Source: JACQFK01 sp035644495 (GTDB taxonomy: Bacteria; Planctomycetota; MHYJ01; JACPRB01). From it: a stretch of DNA of 29,419 bases. Shown here one piece after another: positions 13,518-21,034 of the stretch (positions are counted from its first letter, which is position 1; every line of letters starts with the position of its first letter). The DNA is taken from assembly GCA_035644495.1 (NCBI GenBank), contig DASQOM010000248.1:1-29419 (forward strand). The letters are read 5' to 3'. A model generated the notes under the pieces. The model had not been told where the DNA came from, ran no database searches, and saw only the letters and a program-made list of their open reading frames with translations. The position numbers were made by a program, and so were the translations under genes.

Positions 13518-14189
13518 ATGGGCGATGAAACGGTCCTGAAAGGCATCTTCAAGGACGGCGGCCTCGTCGCCTCCGTCATCCAGAAACCCAATATCGCGCG
13601 CATCCTCGTCAAGGGCGCCGAACCCGGGCCCACCTTCAAGGACGCCGTCAAGCGGGTCGCCGACGGCTGCAAGCCCCATGTCGAGAAATTCGGCGAGCGC
13701 GAGCTCTGCGCCGTCCTTGTCACCAATCCCGGCCAGGCGGAATCGATCGAGTTCACCCAGGACGAAATCGGCGGCTACGGCCTGACGAAGGTCACCGCCA
13801 TGGACGGCAACTGCGGCATCGTCGTCCGCTGCGTCGAGGCCGAGCCCGCGCCGATCTCGCTCGCCTACACGAGCCTCCGCTCGTCGAGCGGACTCCCCGA
13901 CCAGCCCGGCATGGCCGAGGTGCCCGCCGATCTCCCGCGCAGGACCCACAAGGATCTGAACGACTCCCAGAAGAAAGTCTATGAAACGGCGGCCCAGGTC
14001 GCCGGTCGCGGGCTCATCCGCATGATCTGCATCGACGACGGCGGACTCAAGCTGATCATCTCCGTCAAGGACGCCCCCCCGCCCCGCGCGCGCACGGTCC
14101 TGGTCCCGCTCGGGCAGTTCGCCGAGGAGCTTGCCCGCGGATTGTCCTTCGAGGACCTGGTCAAGCGCCTGGGACAGCTGCGGACCTGA
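13518..14189 (+). CDS. Conserved-looking hypothetical protein, 223 residues
   Basis: I do not recognise a family. It is a soluble, mixed alpha/beta protein without signal peptide or membrane segment, with charged termini and few low-complexity stretches. Visible segments include V-T-A-M-D-G-N-C-G-I-V-V-R-C-V-E near the middle, a polar linker (S-S-G-L-P-D-Q-P-G), and a C-terminal half with A-G-R-G-L-I-R-M-I-C-I-D-D-G-G-L-K-L and A-R-T-V-L-V-P-L-G-Q-F-A. I chose ATG 13518 because GGGGGA lies 4 nt upstream. An ATG at 13467 is in frame, but that would make the coding region overlap the PHP start. It is divergent from the PHP gene and about 88 nt upstream of RNase D. Base composition matches its neighbours. 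Confidence 0.6.
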   Translation: MGDETVLKGIFKDGGLVASVIQKPNIARILVKGAEPGPTFKDAVKRVADGCKPHVEKFGERELCAVLVTNPGQAESIEFTQDEIGGYGLTKVTAMDGNCGIVVRCVEAEPAPISLAYTSLRSSSGLPDQPGMAEVPADLPRRTHKDLNDSQKKVYETAAQVAGRGLIRMICIDDGGLKLIISVKDAPPPRARTVLVPLGQFAEELARGLSFEDLVKRLGQLRT

Positions 14190-14200
14190 GCGCGCGCCGC

Positions 14201-14230
14201 TTGACAGCGTCGGTAGAATGGCAATATTCT
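14201..14230 (+). promoter_or_regulatory. Promoter TTGACA-18-TATTCT before RNase D
   Basis: A perfect -35 TTGACA (14201-14206) is followed after 18 bp by TATTCT (14225-14230), predicting a start near 14237. A second -10-like TAGAAT lies at 14214-14219 but has no -35 at a workable distance. See the finding on the RNase D start codon. Confidence 0.45.
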
Positions 14231-14277
14231 GATTCCCCATCAGTACACCGTACGTCTGGATCCGCACGACCGGGGAA

Positions 14278-15372
14278 TTGGACGAGTACGTGCGCTCGCT
14301 CGGCGGGATGAGCGCGCTCGCACTCGACACCGAATCTGATTCCTTCTTTCACTACTACGAAAAGGTCTGCCTGCTGCAGATCGCCGACGAGACCGGCCGC
14401 GCCGCGCTGGTCGACCCCCTCGCGTTCAAGGATCTTTCGGCCCTGGCGCCGGTCATGGCCGACCCCAGGGTCGAGAAGCTCCTGCACGGGGCCGACAACG
14501 ACATCATGCTCCTGAAGCGCGATTTCAAGTTCGAGTTCGCGTCGCTCTTCGACACGCAGGTGGCCGCGCGGTTCGCCGGCCGGCTGGGGCTGGGGCTGCA
14601 GGCGGTCCTCGAGACCGAGTTCGGCGTCATGCTGTCGAAGAGCCTCCAGCGCTGCGACTGGTCCCGCCGGCCGTTCAGCGAGGCGCAGGCCGCGTACGCG
14701 TCCGAGGACGTCCGGCACCTGATCCCGCTGCGCGACCGCCTGATCCCCGAGCTGAAGAGGAACGGGCGCGAGGCCTGGGCACGCGAGGAGGGCGAGGCGC
14801 TCGCGCGGCTCGATCCCGCCCCGACGCGCGAGCCGGCCGACTTCCTCAAGGCCAAGGGCGCCTGGGACCTCGACGGCCGGACGCTCGCGGTCCTGCGCGA
14901 GCTCTTCGCGCTGCGCGAGACGTGGGCGCGCAACTCGGATCTCCCGCTATTCAAGATCGTCGGCGACGAGCCGCTCGTCGATCTGGCGATGCGAAAGCCG
15001 CAGGATGCCCAGGCGCTGGGCCAGGTCCGCGGCCTCTCCGCCGCGATCAAGGGCCGCTACGCCCCGGACGTGCTCCAAGCCGTCCGCCGCGGCGAGGCGG
15101 TTCCCGAGGATCAGCTTCCGACGCGGACGTGGACGACGCGGCCGAAGCCGGTGCCCGGGTATTCGAAGAGGGTGGACCGCATCAAGGCGTGGCGCGTGGA
15201 GGCCGCCAAAAAGGCGGCGCTGGAACCCGGCGTGCTGCTGCCCCAGCGCCTGATCGAGCGGATCTCGATCGACCGGCCCGCCGACCTGGCCGCTCTGGCC
15301 GCGATCCCCGACATCCGCCGCTGGCGCTCCGACAACTTCGGCCAGGAGATCCTCCAGGCCGCGACGCCGTAG
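14278..15372 (+). CDS. Ribonuclease D-like 3'-5' exonuclease with HRDC domains
   Basis: This DEDDy exonuclease would trim tRNA and other RNA 3' ends. The nuclease domain carries A-L-D-T-E (first Asp and Glu), H-G-A-D-N-D, and the Y-A-S-E-D pair of the DEDDy class. One HRDC domain follows (A-V-L-R-E-L-F-A-L-R-E-T-W-A-R ... L-A-M-R-K-P), then a second HRDC-like stretch near the C-terminus, as in E. coli RNase D. The 5' end is uncertain. TTG 14278 is the first usual start codon, but codons immediately upstream in the same frame spell P-Y-V-W-I-R-T-T-G-E-L, which aligns with the normal RNase D N-terminus. The true start is therefore likely upstream. The next gene begins 3 nt after the stop. Confidence 0.88.
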   Translation: MDEYVRSLGGMSALALDTESDSFFHYYEKVCLLQIADETGRAALVDPLAFKDLSALAPVMADPRVEKLLHGADNDIMLLKRDFKFEFASLFDTQVAARFAGRLGLGLQAVLETEFGVMLSKSLQRCDWSRRPFSEAQAAYASEDVRHLIPLRDRLIPELKRNGREAWAREEGEALARLDPAPTREPADFLKAKGAWDLDGRTLAVLRELFALRETWARNSDLPLFKIVGDEPLVDLAMRKPQDAQALGQVRGLSAAIKGRYAPDVLQAVRRGEAVPEDQLPTRTWTTRPKPVPGYSKRVDRIKAWRVEAAKKAALEPGVLLPQRLIERISIDRPADLAALAAIPDIRRWRSDNFGQEILQAATP

Positions 15373-15375
15373 ACC

Positions 15376-15792
15376 ATGAAGCTGTCGATCTCGAAGGGGC
15401 TTGCCGCCGTCCTCGTCGGCGGCGCCCTGATCCTGCTGAGCGGTCTCACCCTGATGGCGATGCTGCTCTATGCCGGCGTCAAGACGACGATGACCGCGGA
15501 CGACGTCTCCGTGATTTCCGCATCGCTGATGGATCTCTATCGGCGAAAGCCCGTGCCGCCGGAGGCGGAGGTCGAGGAGCAGATCCGGGCACTGATCCAG
15601 GCGAGCGTGATCGGCGGGAGCCTGAATCGGGATCAGAAGCCGGTCGATCGCTTCGGGACCGCGTTCCGGGTGCGGCACACGGTGGACGGGCCGCTGCACC
15701 GGGTGACGGCCGCCAGCGCCGGCCCGGACGGGCGCTTCGACACCGCCGACGACATCAGCCGCTCCGCCACCTGGGAATCGCCGCAAAAGTGA
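15376..15792 (+). CDS. GspG-like (pseudopilin-fold) membrane-anchored protein
   Basis: The 138 residues comprise one N-terminal membrane helix (about 9-34) and a soluble domain. Its end, D-R-F-G-T-A-F-R-V then S-A-G-P-D-G-R-F-D-T-A-D-D-I, matches the D-x-W/F-G ... S-x-G-x-D-G ... D-D-I calcium-site tail of the major type II secretion pseudopilin GspG. There is no prepilin peptidase site: the helix is preceded by M-K-L-S-I-S-K-G and lacks Glu at +5. It may be an anchored relative rather than a processed pseudopilin. The ATG is 3 nt past the RNase D stop, so they share a transcript. No gsp genes are nearby. The stop codon overlaps the downstream hairpin. Confidence 0.68.
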   Translation: MKLSISKGLAAVLVGGALILLSGLTLMAMLLYAGVKTTMTADDVSVISASLMDLYRRKPVPPEAEVEEQIRALIQASVIGGSLNRDQKPVDRFGTAFRVRHTVDGPLHRVTAASAGPDGRFDTADDISRSATWESPQK

Positions 15793-15833
15793 CCGTCCCT
15801 CGGGAATGAACCAGACGGTCTGTTTATTTCCTT
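15791..15833. terminator. Probable bidirectional terminator between convergent genes
   Basis: GACCGTC (15791-15797) and GACGGTC (15814-15820) form a 7-bp stem with a 16-nt loop, followed on the plus strand by a T-rich stretch to 15833. In the minus direction the hairpin is followed by ACTTTT. It overlaps the stop codon of the GspG-like gene and lies just after the aspS stop. Confidence 0.5.
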
Positions 15834-17598
15834 ACTCCACGACCCGGATGTGCAGCTCCTTCAGCATCTTCTCGGTGATCGTGCCCGGGGCGCCGGTCAT
15901 CAGGTCCTGCGTGCCCTGCGTCTTCGGGAACGTGATCACGTCGCGGATGTTGTCCAGCCCGAGGATCAGCATCGTCAGGCGGTCGATGCCCAGCGCGATC
16001 CCGCCGTGCGGCGGAGCGCCGTACTCGAACGCGTCCAGCAGGAACCCGAAGCGGTCGCGCGCATAGTCCTCCGTCAGCCCGAGCAGCTTGAAGATGCGCT
16101 GCTGCAGGTCGCGGCGGTGGATTCGGATCGAGCCGCCGCCCAGCTCCACGCCGTTCAGCACCAGGTCGTACGCCTTCGCGCGGACCTTCATCGGATCCTT
16201 CTCGAGCGTGTCGATGTATTCGTCCTTCGGCGACGTGAACGGATGATGCTTCGCGCCCACCTTGCCGTCCTCGCTCACCTCGAACATCGGGAAGTCGAGC
16301 ACCCAGCAGAAGTGGAAGGTCCCCTCCTTCACCAGCTTCAGCTTGTCGCGCAGCACGAGACGCAGACCGCCCAGGACCGACGCGGCCCGATCCTCCTCGT
16401 CCGCCACGAAGAGCAGCAGGTCGTTCGCCTTCGCCTGCGACGCCCCCATCACCGCCGCGATGTGCTGCTCGGTGAAGAACTTGGCCGAGGGGCCCGCGGG
16501 CTTGCCGTGGTCGTCGATCTTGAGCGACACCAGCCCCTTCGCGCCCACGCCCTTGCAGTAGGTCTCGAGGCCCTCGATCTCCTTGCGCGAGAACGCGCCG
16601 CCGCCGGGCGCGCAGAGGCCGCGCACGACGCCGCCCTTCGCGACCGCGTCGGAGAAGACCTTGAACTCCGAATTCTTCACCGCGCCCGACACGTCGAAGA
16701 TCTTCAGCCCGAAGCGCAGGTCCGGCTTGTCCGTGCCGTAGAACAGCTCGGACTCGTCGTACGTCATGCGCGGGAACGGCAGCTGCACGTCGATGCCGGC
16801 GACGCGCTTCCATACCGCCGCGACGGCGCCCTCGATCGCCTCCATCACGTCCTCGCGCTGGACGAACGACATCTCCACGTCCAGCTGCGTGAACTCCAGC
16901 TGGCGGTCCGCGCGCAGATCCTCGTCGCGGAAGCAGCGGGCGATCTGGTAGTACTTGTCGAGGCCGCTGACCATGAACAGCTGCTTGAAGATCTGCGGAG
17001 ACTCGGCCAGGGCGAAGAACTTGCCGGGATACAGGCGGCTCGGGCAGACGAAATTGCGCGCCCCGCCCGGGGTGAACTTCACCATATAGGGCGTCTCGAT
17101 GTCGACGAAGCCCTTCTGGTCCATGTATTCGCGGATGACCTGGACGATCTTGTGCCTCGTGATGATGTTCTTTTGCATCGCCGGCCGGCGCAGGTCGATA
17201 TAGCGGTACTGAAGCCGCTGCTCCTCCGCGACGTTGACGCGGTCGTTCACCTCGAACGGCGGCGTCTTCGCCTCGTTGAGGATCTCGAGCTCCTGCACGT
17301 CGATCTCGATCTCGCCGGTGGCGATCCTCTTGTTGATCGTGTCCGCGTCGCGCTGGCAGACCTTGCCCTTGACGGCGATGACGGTCTCGTTGCGCAGCCT
17401 GGAGGCCTGGTCATGCACGGCCTTGACGCGGTCCGGGCTGAAGAGGACCTGCGTCTTGCCGTACCTGTCGCGGAGATCGACGAAGATGAGGTTGCCGAAG
17501 TCGCGGCGCACGTCGACCCAGCCGTTGAGGATGACGGTCTTGCCGACATCCGCCAGGCGCAGCTCGCCGCAGGTGTTGGTTCGCTTCAGCTTCCACAT
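15832..17598 (-). CDS. aspS: Aspartyl-tRNA synthetase, bacterial type
   Basis: AspS charges tRNA-Asp, and in non-discriminating species also tRNA-Asn. The 588 residues match the bacterial form. They comprise an OB anticodon-binding domain (W-V-D-V-R-R-D-F34-G), the class II core (Y-R-Y-I-D-L-R-R-P, motif 2 F-R-D-E-D-L-R-A-D-R-Q, motif 3 G-I-A-L-G-I-D-R-L), and an inserted GAD domain (about 290-410). At the position where His marks non-discriminating and Leu marks discriminating enzymes, this protein has Phe34, so specificity is open. The start M-W-K-L-K-R at 17598 fits the family start. The ATG lies 13 nt inside the end of the MEMO-family gene, so translation is probably coupled. Confidence 0.96.
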   Translation of the reverse strand: MWKLKRTNTCGELRLADVGKTVILNGWVDVRRDFGNLIFVDLRDRYGKTQVLFSPDRVKAVHDQASRLRNETVIAVKGKVCQRDADTINKRIATGEIEIDVQELEILNEAKTPPFEVNDRVNVAEEQRLQYRYIDLRRPAMQKNIITRHKIVQVIREYMDQKGFVDIETPYMVKFTPGGARNFVCPSRLYPGKFFALAESPQIFKQLFMVSGLDKYYQIARCFRDEDLRADRQLEFTQLDVEMSFVQREDVMEAIEGAVAAVWKRVAGIDVQLPFPRMTYDESELFYGTDKPDLRFGLKIFDVSGAVKNSEFKVFSDAVAKGGVVRGLCAPGGGAFSRKEIEGLETYCKGVGAKGLVSLKIDDHGKPAGPSAKFFTEQHIAAVMGASQAKANDLLLFVADEEDRAASVLGGLRLVLRDKLKLVKEGTFHFCWVLDFPMFEVSEDGKVGAKHHPFTSPKDEYIDTLEKDPMKVRAKAYDLVLNGVELGGGSIRIHRRDLQQRIFKLLGLTEDYARDRFGFLLDAFEYGAPPHGGIALGIDRLTMLILGLDNIRDVITFPKTQGTQDLMTGAPGTITEKMLKELHIRVVE

Positions 17599-18392
17599 GG
17601 AATGAGCATCCCCGCATAACCGACCACTCGATCGTAATCCCCCGACGCATCGCCGCTCGTGGCGTGCATCACCGTTTTCGCCGACGTCGCGCCCTTCGCC
17701 CGTCCGTAGGCGATGGCCGCGATCGTCGGGGCATATCCGCACATCGATATATCCTTCCGTCGGATCTCCTCGCGCAGGGCCGCCGCGTCCAGCGCCTCGA
17801 TCGCGCGGATCGCGGCCTCGTCCTTCTCGATCGTCGACGCCTGGTCCTCGTAATGGTTCAGGTCCGTCGACGCGACGACGAGGAAGTCCCCGTCGACCGT
17901 CGCCAGCGCGCGCCCGAAGGCCTCCAGCGCGGGCAGCTCGCCGAGGCCGACGCTGAGGGACACGGGAGCGAGGCGGACGTCCGGCCGCACCCGCTGGAGG
18001 AACGGGACCTGCACCTCGCCCGAGTGTTCGTCGAGGAAGCCGGCTTCGTCGACGCCGGCCCGCGCGAACGCCTTGCGGATCCCCGCGGCCAGGTCGGCGT
18101 TGACGGGGGCGTCGCCGAGGGGGGTGCGCCAGGCGCCGTCGGGCCAGACGCCGTACGGCGCACCGTGGCCCCGGTGGTTGAAGCAGAGAAGGACGACGTC
18201 CCGGGGAACTTCGACGCGCGCGTACACGGCTCCCGCCACCCTTCCCGAATAGACATAACCCGCATGGGGCACGATCACCGCGTGCGCCCGCTCTTTGGGC
18301 GCGACGGGGATCAGGCCGTCCAGATCCCGGCGGAGCGCGTCGGCGCGGCCGGGGTAGAACGTACCGGCGACGGCGGGCGGTCGCAGGGGCAT
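17586..18392 (-). CDS. MEMO-family protein (AmmeMemoRadiSam system protein B)
   Basis: The 268 residues match the MEMO1/AMMECR B family, whose fold resembles extradiol dioxygenases with a His/Cys metal site. Family motifs are visible: R-P-P-A-V-A-G-T-F-Y-P near the start, V-P-H-A-G-Y-V-Y-S-G, F-N-H-R-G-H, the S-G-E-V-Q-V-P-F-L segment, S-T-D-L-N-H-Y, and I-S-M-C-G-Y-A-P-T. In many genomes MEMO co-occurs with an AMMECR1 protein and a radical SAM enzyme in a module of unknown function. Neither is in this window, so here it is a solo gene overlapping aspS. The ATG at 18392 directly precedes the family's conserved start. Predicted transcription begins 6 nt upstream. Confidence 0.9.
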   Translation of the reverse strand: MPLRPPAVAGTFYPGRADALRRDLDGLIPVAPKERAHAVIVPHAGYVYSGRVAGAVYARVEVPRDVVLLCFNHRGHGAPYGVWPDGAWRTPLGDAPVNADLAAGIRKAFARAGVDEAGFLDEHSGEVQVPFLQRVRPDVRLAPVSLSVGLGELPALEAFGRALATVDGDFLVVASTDLNHYEDQASTIEKDEAAIRAIEALDAAALREEIRRKDISMCGYAPTIAAIAYGRAKGATSAKTVMHATSGDASGDYDRVVGYAGMLIPCGS

Positions 18393-18404
18393 ACAGGGGC
18401 GGAC

Positions 18405-18433
18405 ATTCTCCCCGGAAAGCCCGCGGAAAGCAA
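18405..18433 (-). promoter_or_regulatory. Promoter TTGCTT-17-GAGAAT before the MEMO gene
   Basis: The -35 TTGCTT (18433-18428) and -10 GAGAAT (18410-18405) are separated by 17 bp. The predicted start is 18398, giving a 6-nt leader before the ATG at 18392. It would drive the MEMO gene and aspS. Confidence 0.5.
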
Positions 18434-18482
18434 GGGGGCCTCTCGTCGACGGAGGAATTGCGGCCGCGCCGCGAGATAGCCC

Positions 18483-18511
18483 TTGACGGTGACGCCGGAG
18501 GACCTTAGATA
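18483..18511 (+). promoter_or_regulatory. Promoter TTGACG-17-TAGATA before speA
   Basis: The -35 TTGACG (18483-18488) and -10 TAGATA (18506-18511) are 17 bp apart. The predicted start is near 18518, giving a leader of about 28 nt. A second -10-like TAGGAT (18531-18536) lies 9 nt before the TTG start but lacks a -35. Confidence 0.5.
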
Positions 18512-18545
18512 AAGTCGCGGATTTTCGCGTTAGGATGGGGTTCTC

Positions 18546-20459
18546 TTGAACGGTAATGTTCCTCACAAATGGACGCTGGCGGACTCCGTCGAAACCTATG
18601 ACATCCGCACCTGGGGCGGACTCTATTTCGGCGTGAACGACAAGGGCAACATCGTCGTGCACCCGAACGGCCCGGACGGCCCCACCGCCGACCTGAAGGA
18701 GCTGGTGGACGAAGTCCGCCGTCGAGGCATCGGGCTGCCGCTGCTGCTGCGCTTCAGCAACATCCTGAGACGCCGCGTCGTCGAGCTCAACGAGTCCTTC
18801 CGGCACGCGATCGCCGAGTACGGCTACAAGGGCCAGTACCGCGGCGTCTATCCGATCAAGGTCAACCAGGTCGCGAACGTCGTCGAGGAGATCCTGAAGG
18901 CCGGTCGCGAGTACCACTACGGCCTCGAGGCCGGCTCGAAGCCCGAGCTGCTGGCCGTGATGGCGCTTCTGGAAGATCCCGACGCGCTGATCATCTGCAA
19001 CGGGTACAAGGACGAGGAGTACATCGAGTCCGCGCTCCTCGCCGGCAAGCTCGGCCACACCGTGATCCTCGTGGTGGAGAAACTCTCCGAGCTTTCCCTC
19101 ATCGAGAAGGTCTCCAAGAAGCTCGGGGTGCGGCCGCACATCGGCATCCGCGTCAAGCTGTCGTCGCGCGGCGCCGGCAAGTGGGAGTCCTCGGGGGGCG
19201 ACCGCTCGAAGTTCGGGCTTTCCTCCTCCGAACTCGTCGAGGCGCTCTCGCTGATGCGCACCAGCGGGTTGCTGGACTGCTTCGAGCTCCTCCATTTCCA
19301 CCTGGGCTCCCAGATCAGCGCGATCCGCAGCTTCAAGAGCGCGCTCCGCGAGGCGGGACGCTTCTACATCGAGCTCACCAAGGCCGGAGCGCCGCTGCGC
19401 TACCTCGACGTCGGCGGCGGTCTCGGCGTGGACTACGACGGCTCGCAGACGAACTTCGCGTCCTCGATGAACTACACGATGCAGGAGTACGCGAACGACA
19501 TCGTCTTCGCCCTCAAGGAGATGTGCGACGCCGCGGGCGTCGGCCACCCCACCATTGTGTCGGAATCGGGCCGCGCCATCGTCGCGCACCATGCCGTCCT
19601 GGTCGTCGACGTCCTGGGCACCCTCGAATTCGAGACCCGGGCGGTCCCGGAGCAGCTGGCCGCCGACGCCGCCCCCGTGGTGAAGAATCTCTGGGCCACC
19701 TACCGCGAGCTCACCCGGAAGAACGTCCTGGAGTCGTACCACGATGCCGCCGACGACAAGGAGGAATGCCTCCAGCTCTTCACGCTCGGCCACCTGTCGC
19801 TCGACCAGCGCGTGCTGGCCGAGAACATCTTCTGGAGCATCTGCCACAAGGCGATGAGGCTGGCCGCGGAGGAGGACGAATTCCCGGAGGAGCTGGAGCA
19901 CCTGGAGAAGGCGCTCTCCGACACCTACTTCCTGAACTTCTCGGTCTTCCAGTCGCTCCCCGACTCCTGGGCCATCGACCAGCTCTTCCCCATCATGCCC
20001 ATCCATCGCCTCAACGAGGAGCCCACCCGTCGCGCGGTGCTGGCCGACATCACCTGCGATTCGGACGGCAAGATCGACCGCTTCATCGACCGGCGCGACG
20101 TGCGCGACGTCCTCGAGCTCCATCCCCTCAACGGGAAGGAGTACTACATCGGCATCTTCATGGTGGGCGCCTACCAGGAAATCCTCGGCGACCTGCACAA
20201 CCTCTTCGGCGACACGAACGACGTGCAGGTGCGCATCGACGAAGGCGGCGGCTATTTCATCGACCACGTCCAGCAGGGCGACACGGTGACCGAGGTGCTT
20301 CACTACGTCAGCTACAAGCGCGACGACCTCGTCCAGCGCCTGCGTCGCTCGGCCGAAGCCGCTCTGCGTGCGGGGCGCATCACCCTCGACGAGTCGCGCC
20401 ACCTTCTGCGGGCTTATGAGGAAGGGCTCGCCGGCTACACCTACCTCGAGCGGGAGTAG
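18546..20459 (+). CDS. speA: Biosynthetic arginine decarboxylase (PLP-dependent)
   Basis: SpeA decarboxylates arginine to agmatine, the entry to putrescine and spermidine by the agmatine route. It is a PLP enzyme of the alanine racemase/ornithine decarboxylase-like fold III. The 637 residues match the family length (about 630-660). The PLP lysine is K105 in V-Y-P-I-K-V-N-Q. H-F-H-L-G-S-Q, the V-G-G-G-L-G-V-D-Y-D phosphate loop and S-E-S-G-R-A-I-V-A-H-H are present. Near the C-terminus are D-I-T-C-D-S-D-G-K and F-M-V-G-A-Y-Q-E-I-L-G-D-L-H-N. The start is TTG 18546, which gives a normal N-terminus; no other usual start lies near. It converges on a non-homologous arginine decarboxylase 19 bp downstream. 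Confidence 0.95.
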   Translation: MNGNVPHKWTLADSVETYDIRTWGGLYFGVNDKGNIVVHPNGPDGPTADLKELVDEVRRRGIGLPLLLRFSNILRRRVVELNESFRHAIAEYGYKGQYRGVYPIKVNQVANVVEEILKAGREYHYGLEAGSKPELLAVMALLEDPDALIICNGYKDEEYIESALLAGKLGHTVILVVEKLSELSLIEKVSKKLGVRPHIGIRVKLSSRGAGKWESSGGDRSKFGLSSSELVEALSLMRTSGLLDCFELLHFHLGSQISAIRSFKSALREAGRFYIELTKAGAPLRYLDVGGGLGVDYDGSQTNFASSMNYTMQEYANDIVFALKEMCDAAGVGHPTIVSESGRAIVAHHAVLVVDVLGTLEFETRAVPEQLAADAAPVVKNLWATYRELTRKNVLESYHDAADDKEECLQLFTLGHLSLDQRVLAENIFWSICHKAMRLAAEEDEFPEELEHLEKALSDTYFLNFSVFQSLPDSWAIDQLFPIMPIHRLNEEPTRRAVLADITCDSDGKIDRFIDRRDVRDVLELHPLNGKEYYIGIFMVGAYQEILGDLHNLFGDTNDVQVRIDEGGGYFIDHVQQGDTVTEVLHYVSYKRDDLVQRLRRSAEAALRAGRITLDESRHLLRAYEEGLAGYTYLERE

Positions 20460-20478
20460 GCGGGCGATCGGAAGGGGA

Positions 20479-21024
20479 TTACGGGATCAGGACCGCGGCC
20501 GAGATGACGGTGGTCCAGAGACCGCCGATGCCCTGCGCGGACTGCGTGCAATTCAGCGTCCGGACGATCTTGCCCGAAATCTTCCACTGCTCCTCGCGCT
20601 GGTCCCACGACGCGCTCGTCTCGTAGTCGAGGCCCAGCGTGGTCGCCAGCATCGAGGCGGCCAGGTCCTCGGCGTACTCGCCGGCGACATCCTCGGTCTC
20701 GCCGTAGCTGTGATGCTCGGAGAGATACCCGTACTGGTTCTTGTCGGACGGAATCGCGAGGCCGATCGACGTGGCGACCAGGCGGCGGTTCTCGTTCGTC
20801 TCGTTCCTCGCGATGACGACGGCGATCACCTGTCCGCTCTTGAGCTTCATCAGCCCCTTGTTGATGGGGACGATCTTGCACTGGGGCGGATAGATGCTCG
20901 AGACGTGCGTCAGGTTGAAGCGGGCGATCTTCGCGTCGCGCAGCGCTTCTTCGAAGCTGGCCAGGCGTTCCTTGTGCCGGCCGACGCCCTTGGTCAGGAA
21001 GAGCTCGCGAGGTAGATAGGTCAT
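20479..21024 (-). CDS. Pyruvoyl-dependent arginine decarboxylase
   Basis: PvlArgDC makes agmatine from arginine without PLP. The proenzyme cleaves itself at a Ser-Ser bond and the new N-terminal serine becomes the pyruvoyl cofactor. The 181-residue protein shows the family start (F-L-T-K-G-V-G), A-S-F-E-E-A-L, and the cleavage site V-S42-S43-I-Y-P-P, followed by G-Q-V-I-A-V-V-I-A and E-H-H-S-Y-G-E-T. I chose ATG 21024. An upstream in-frame TTG at 21063 is itself the -35 box, and the added residues do not resemble the family. It is convergent with speA, so this genome region codes two unrelated enzymes for one reaction. Confidence 0.92.
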   Translation of the reverse strand: MTYLPRELFLTKGVGRHKERLASFEEALRDAKIARFNLTHVSSIYPPQCKIVPINKGLMKLKSGQVIAVVIARNETNENRRLVATSIGLAIPSDKNQYGYLSEHHSYGETEDVAGEYAEDLAASMLATTLGLDYETSASWDQREEQWKISGKIVRTLNCTQSAQGIGGLWTTVISAAVLIP

Positions 21025-21034
21025 ATAGGGAAGC

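Noticed and set aside
17599..17742. Upstream start for aspS adding 48 residues
   Set aside because: The added residues overlap MEMO out of frame and do not resemble AspRS; the family start is M-W-K-L-K-R at 17598.
17586..20402. Very long minus-strand frame covering speA antisense plus the MEMO gene
   Set aside because: Only the last 268 codons, from ATG 18392, form the MEMO protein; the rest is antisense to speA and the intergenic promoter region.
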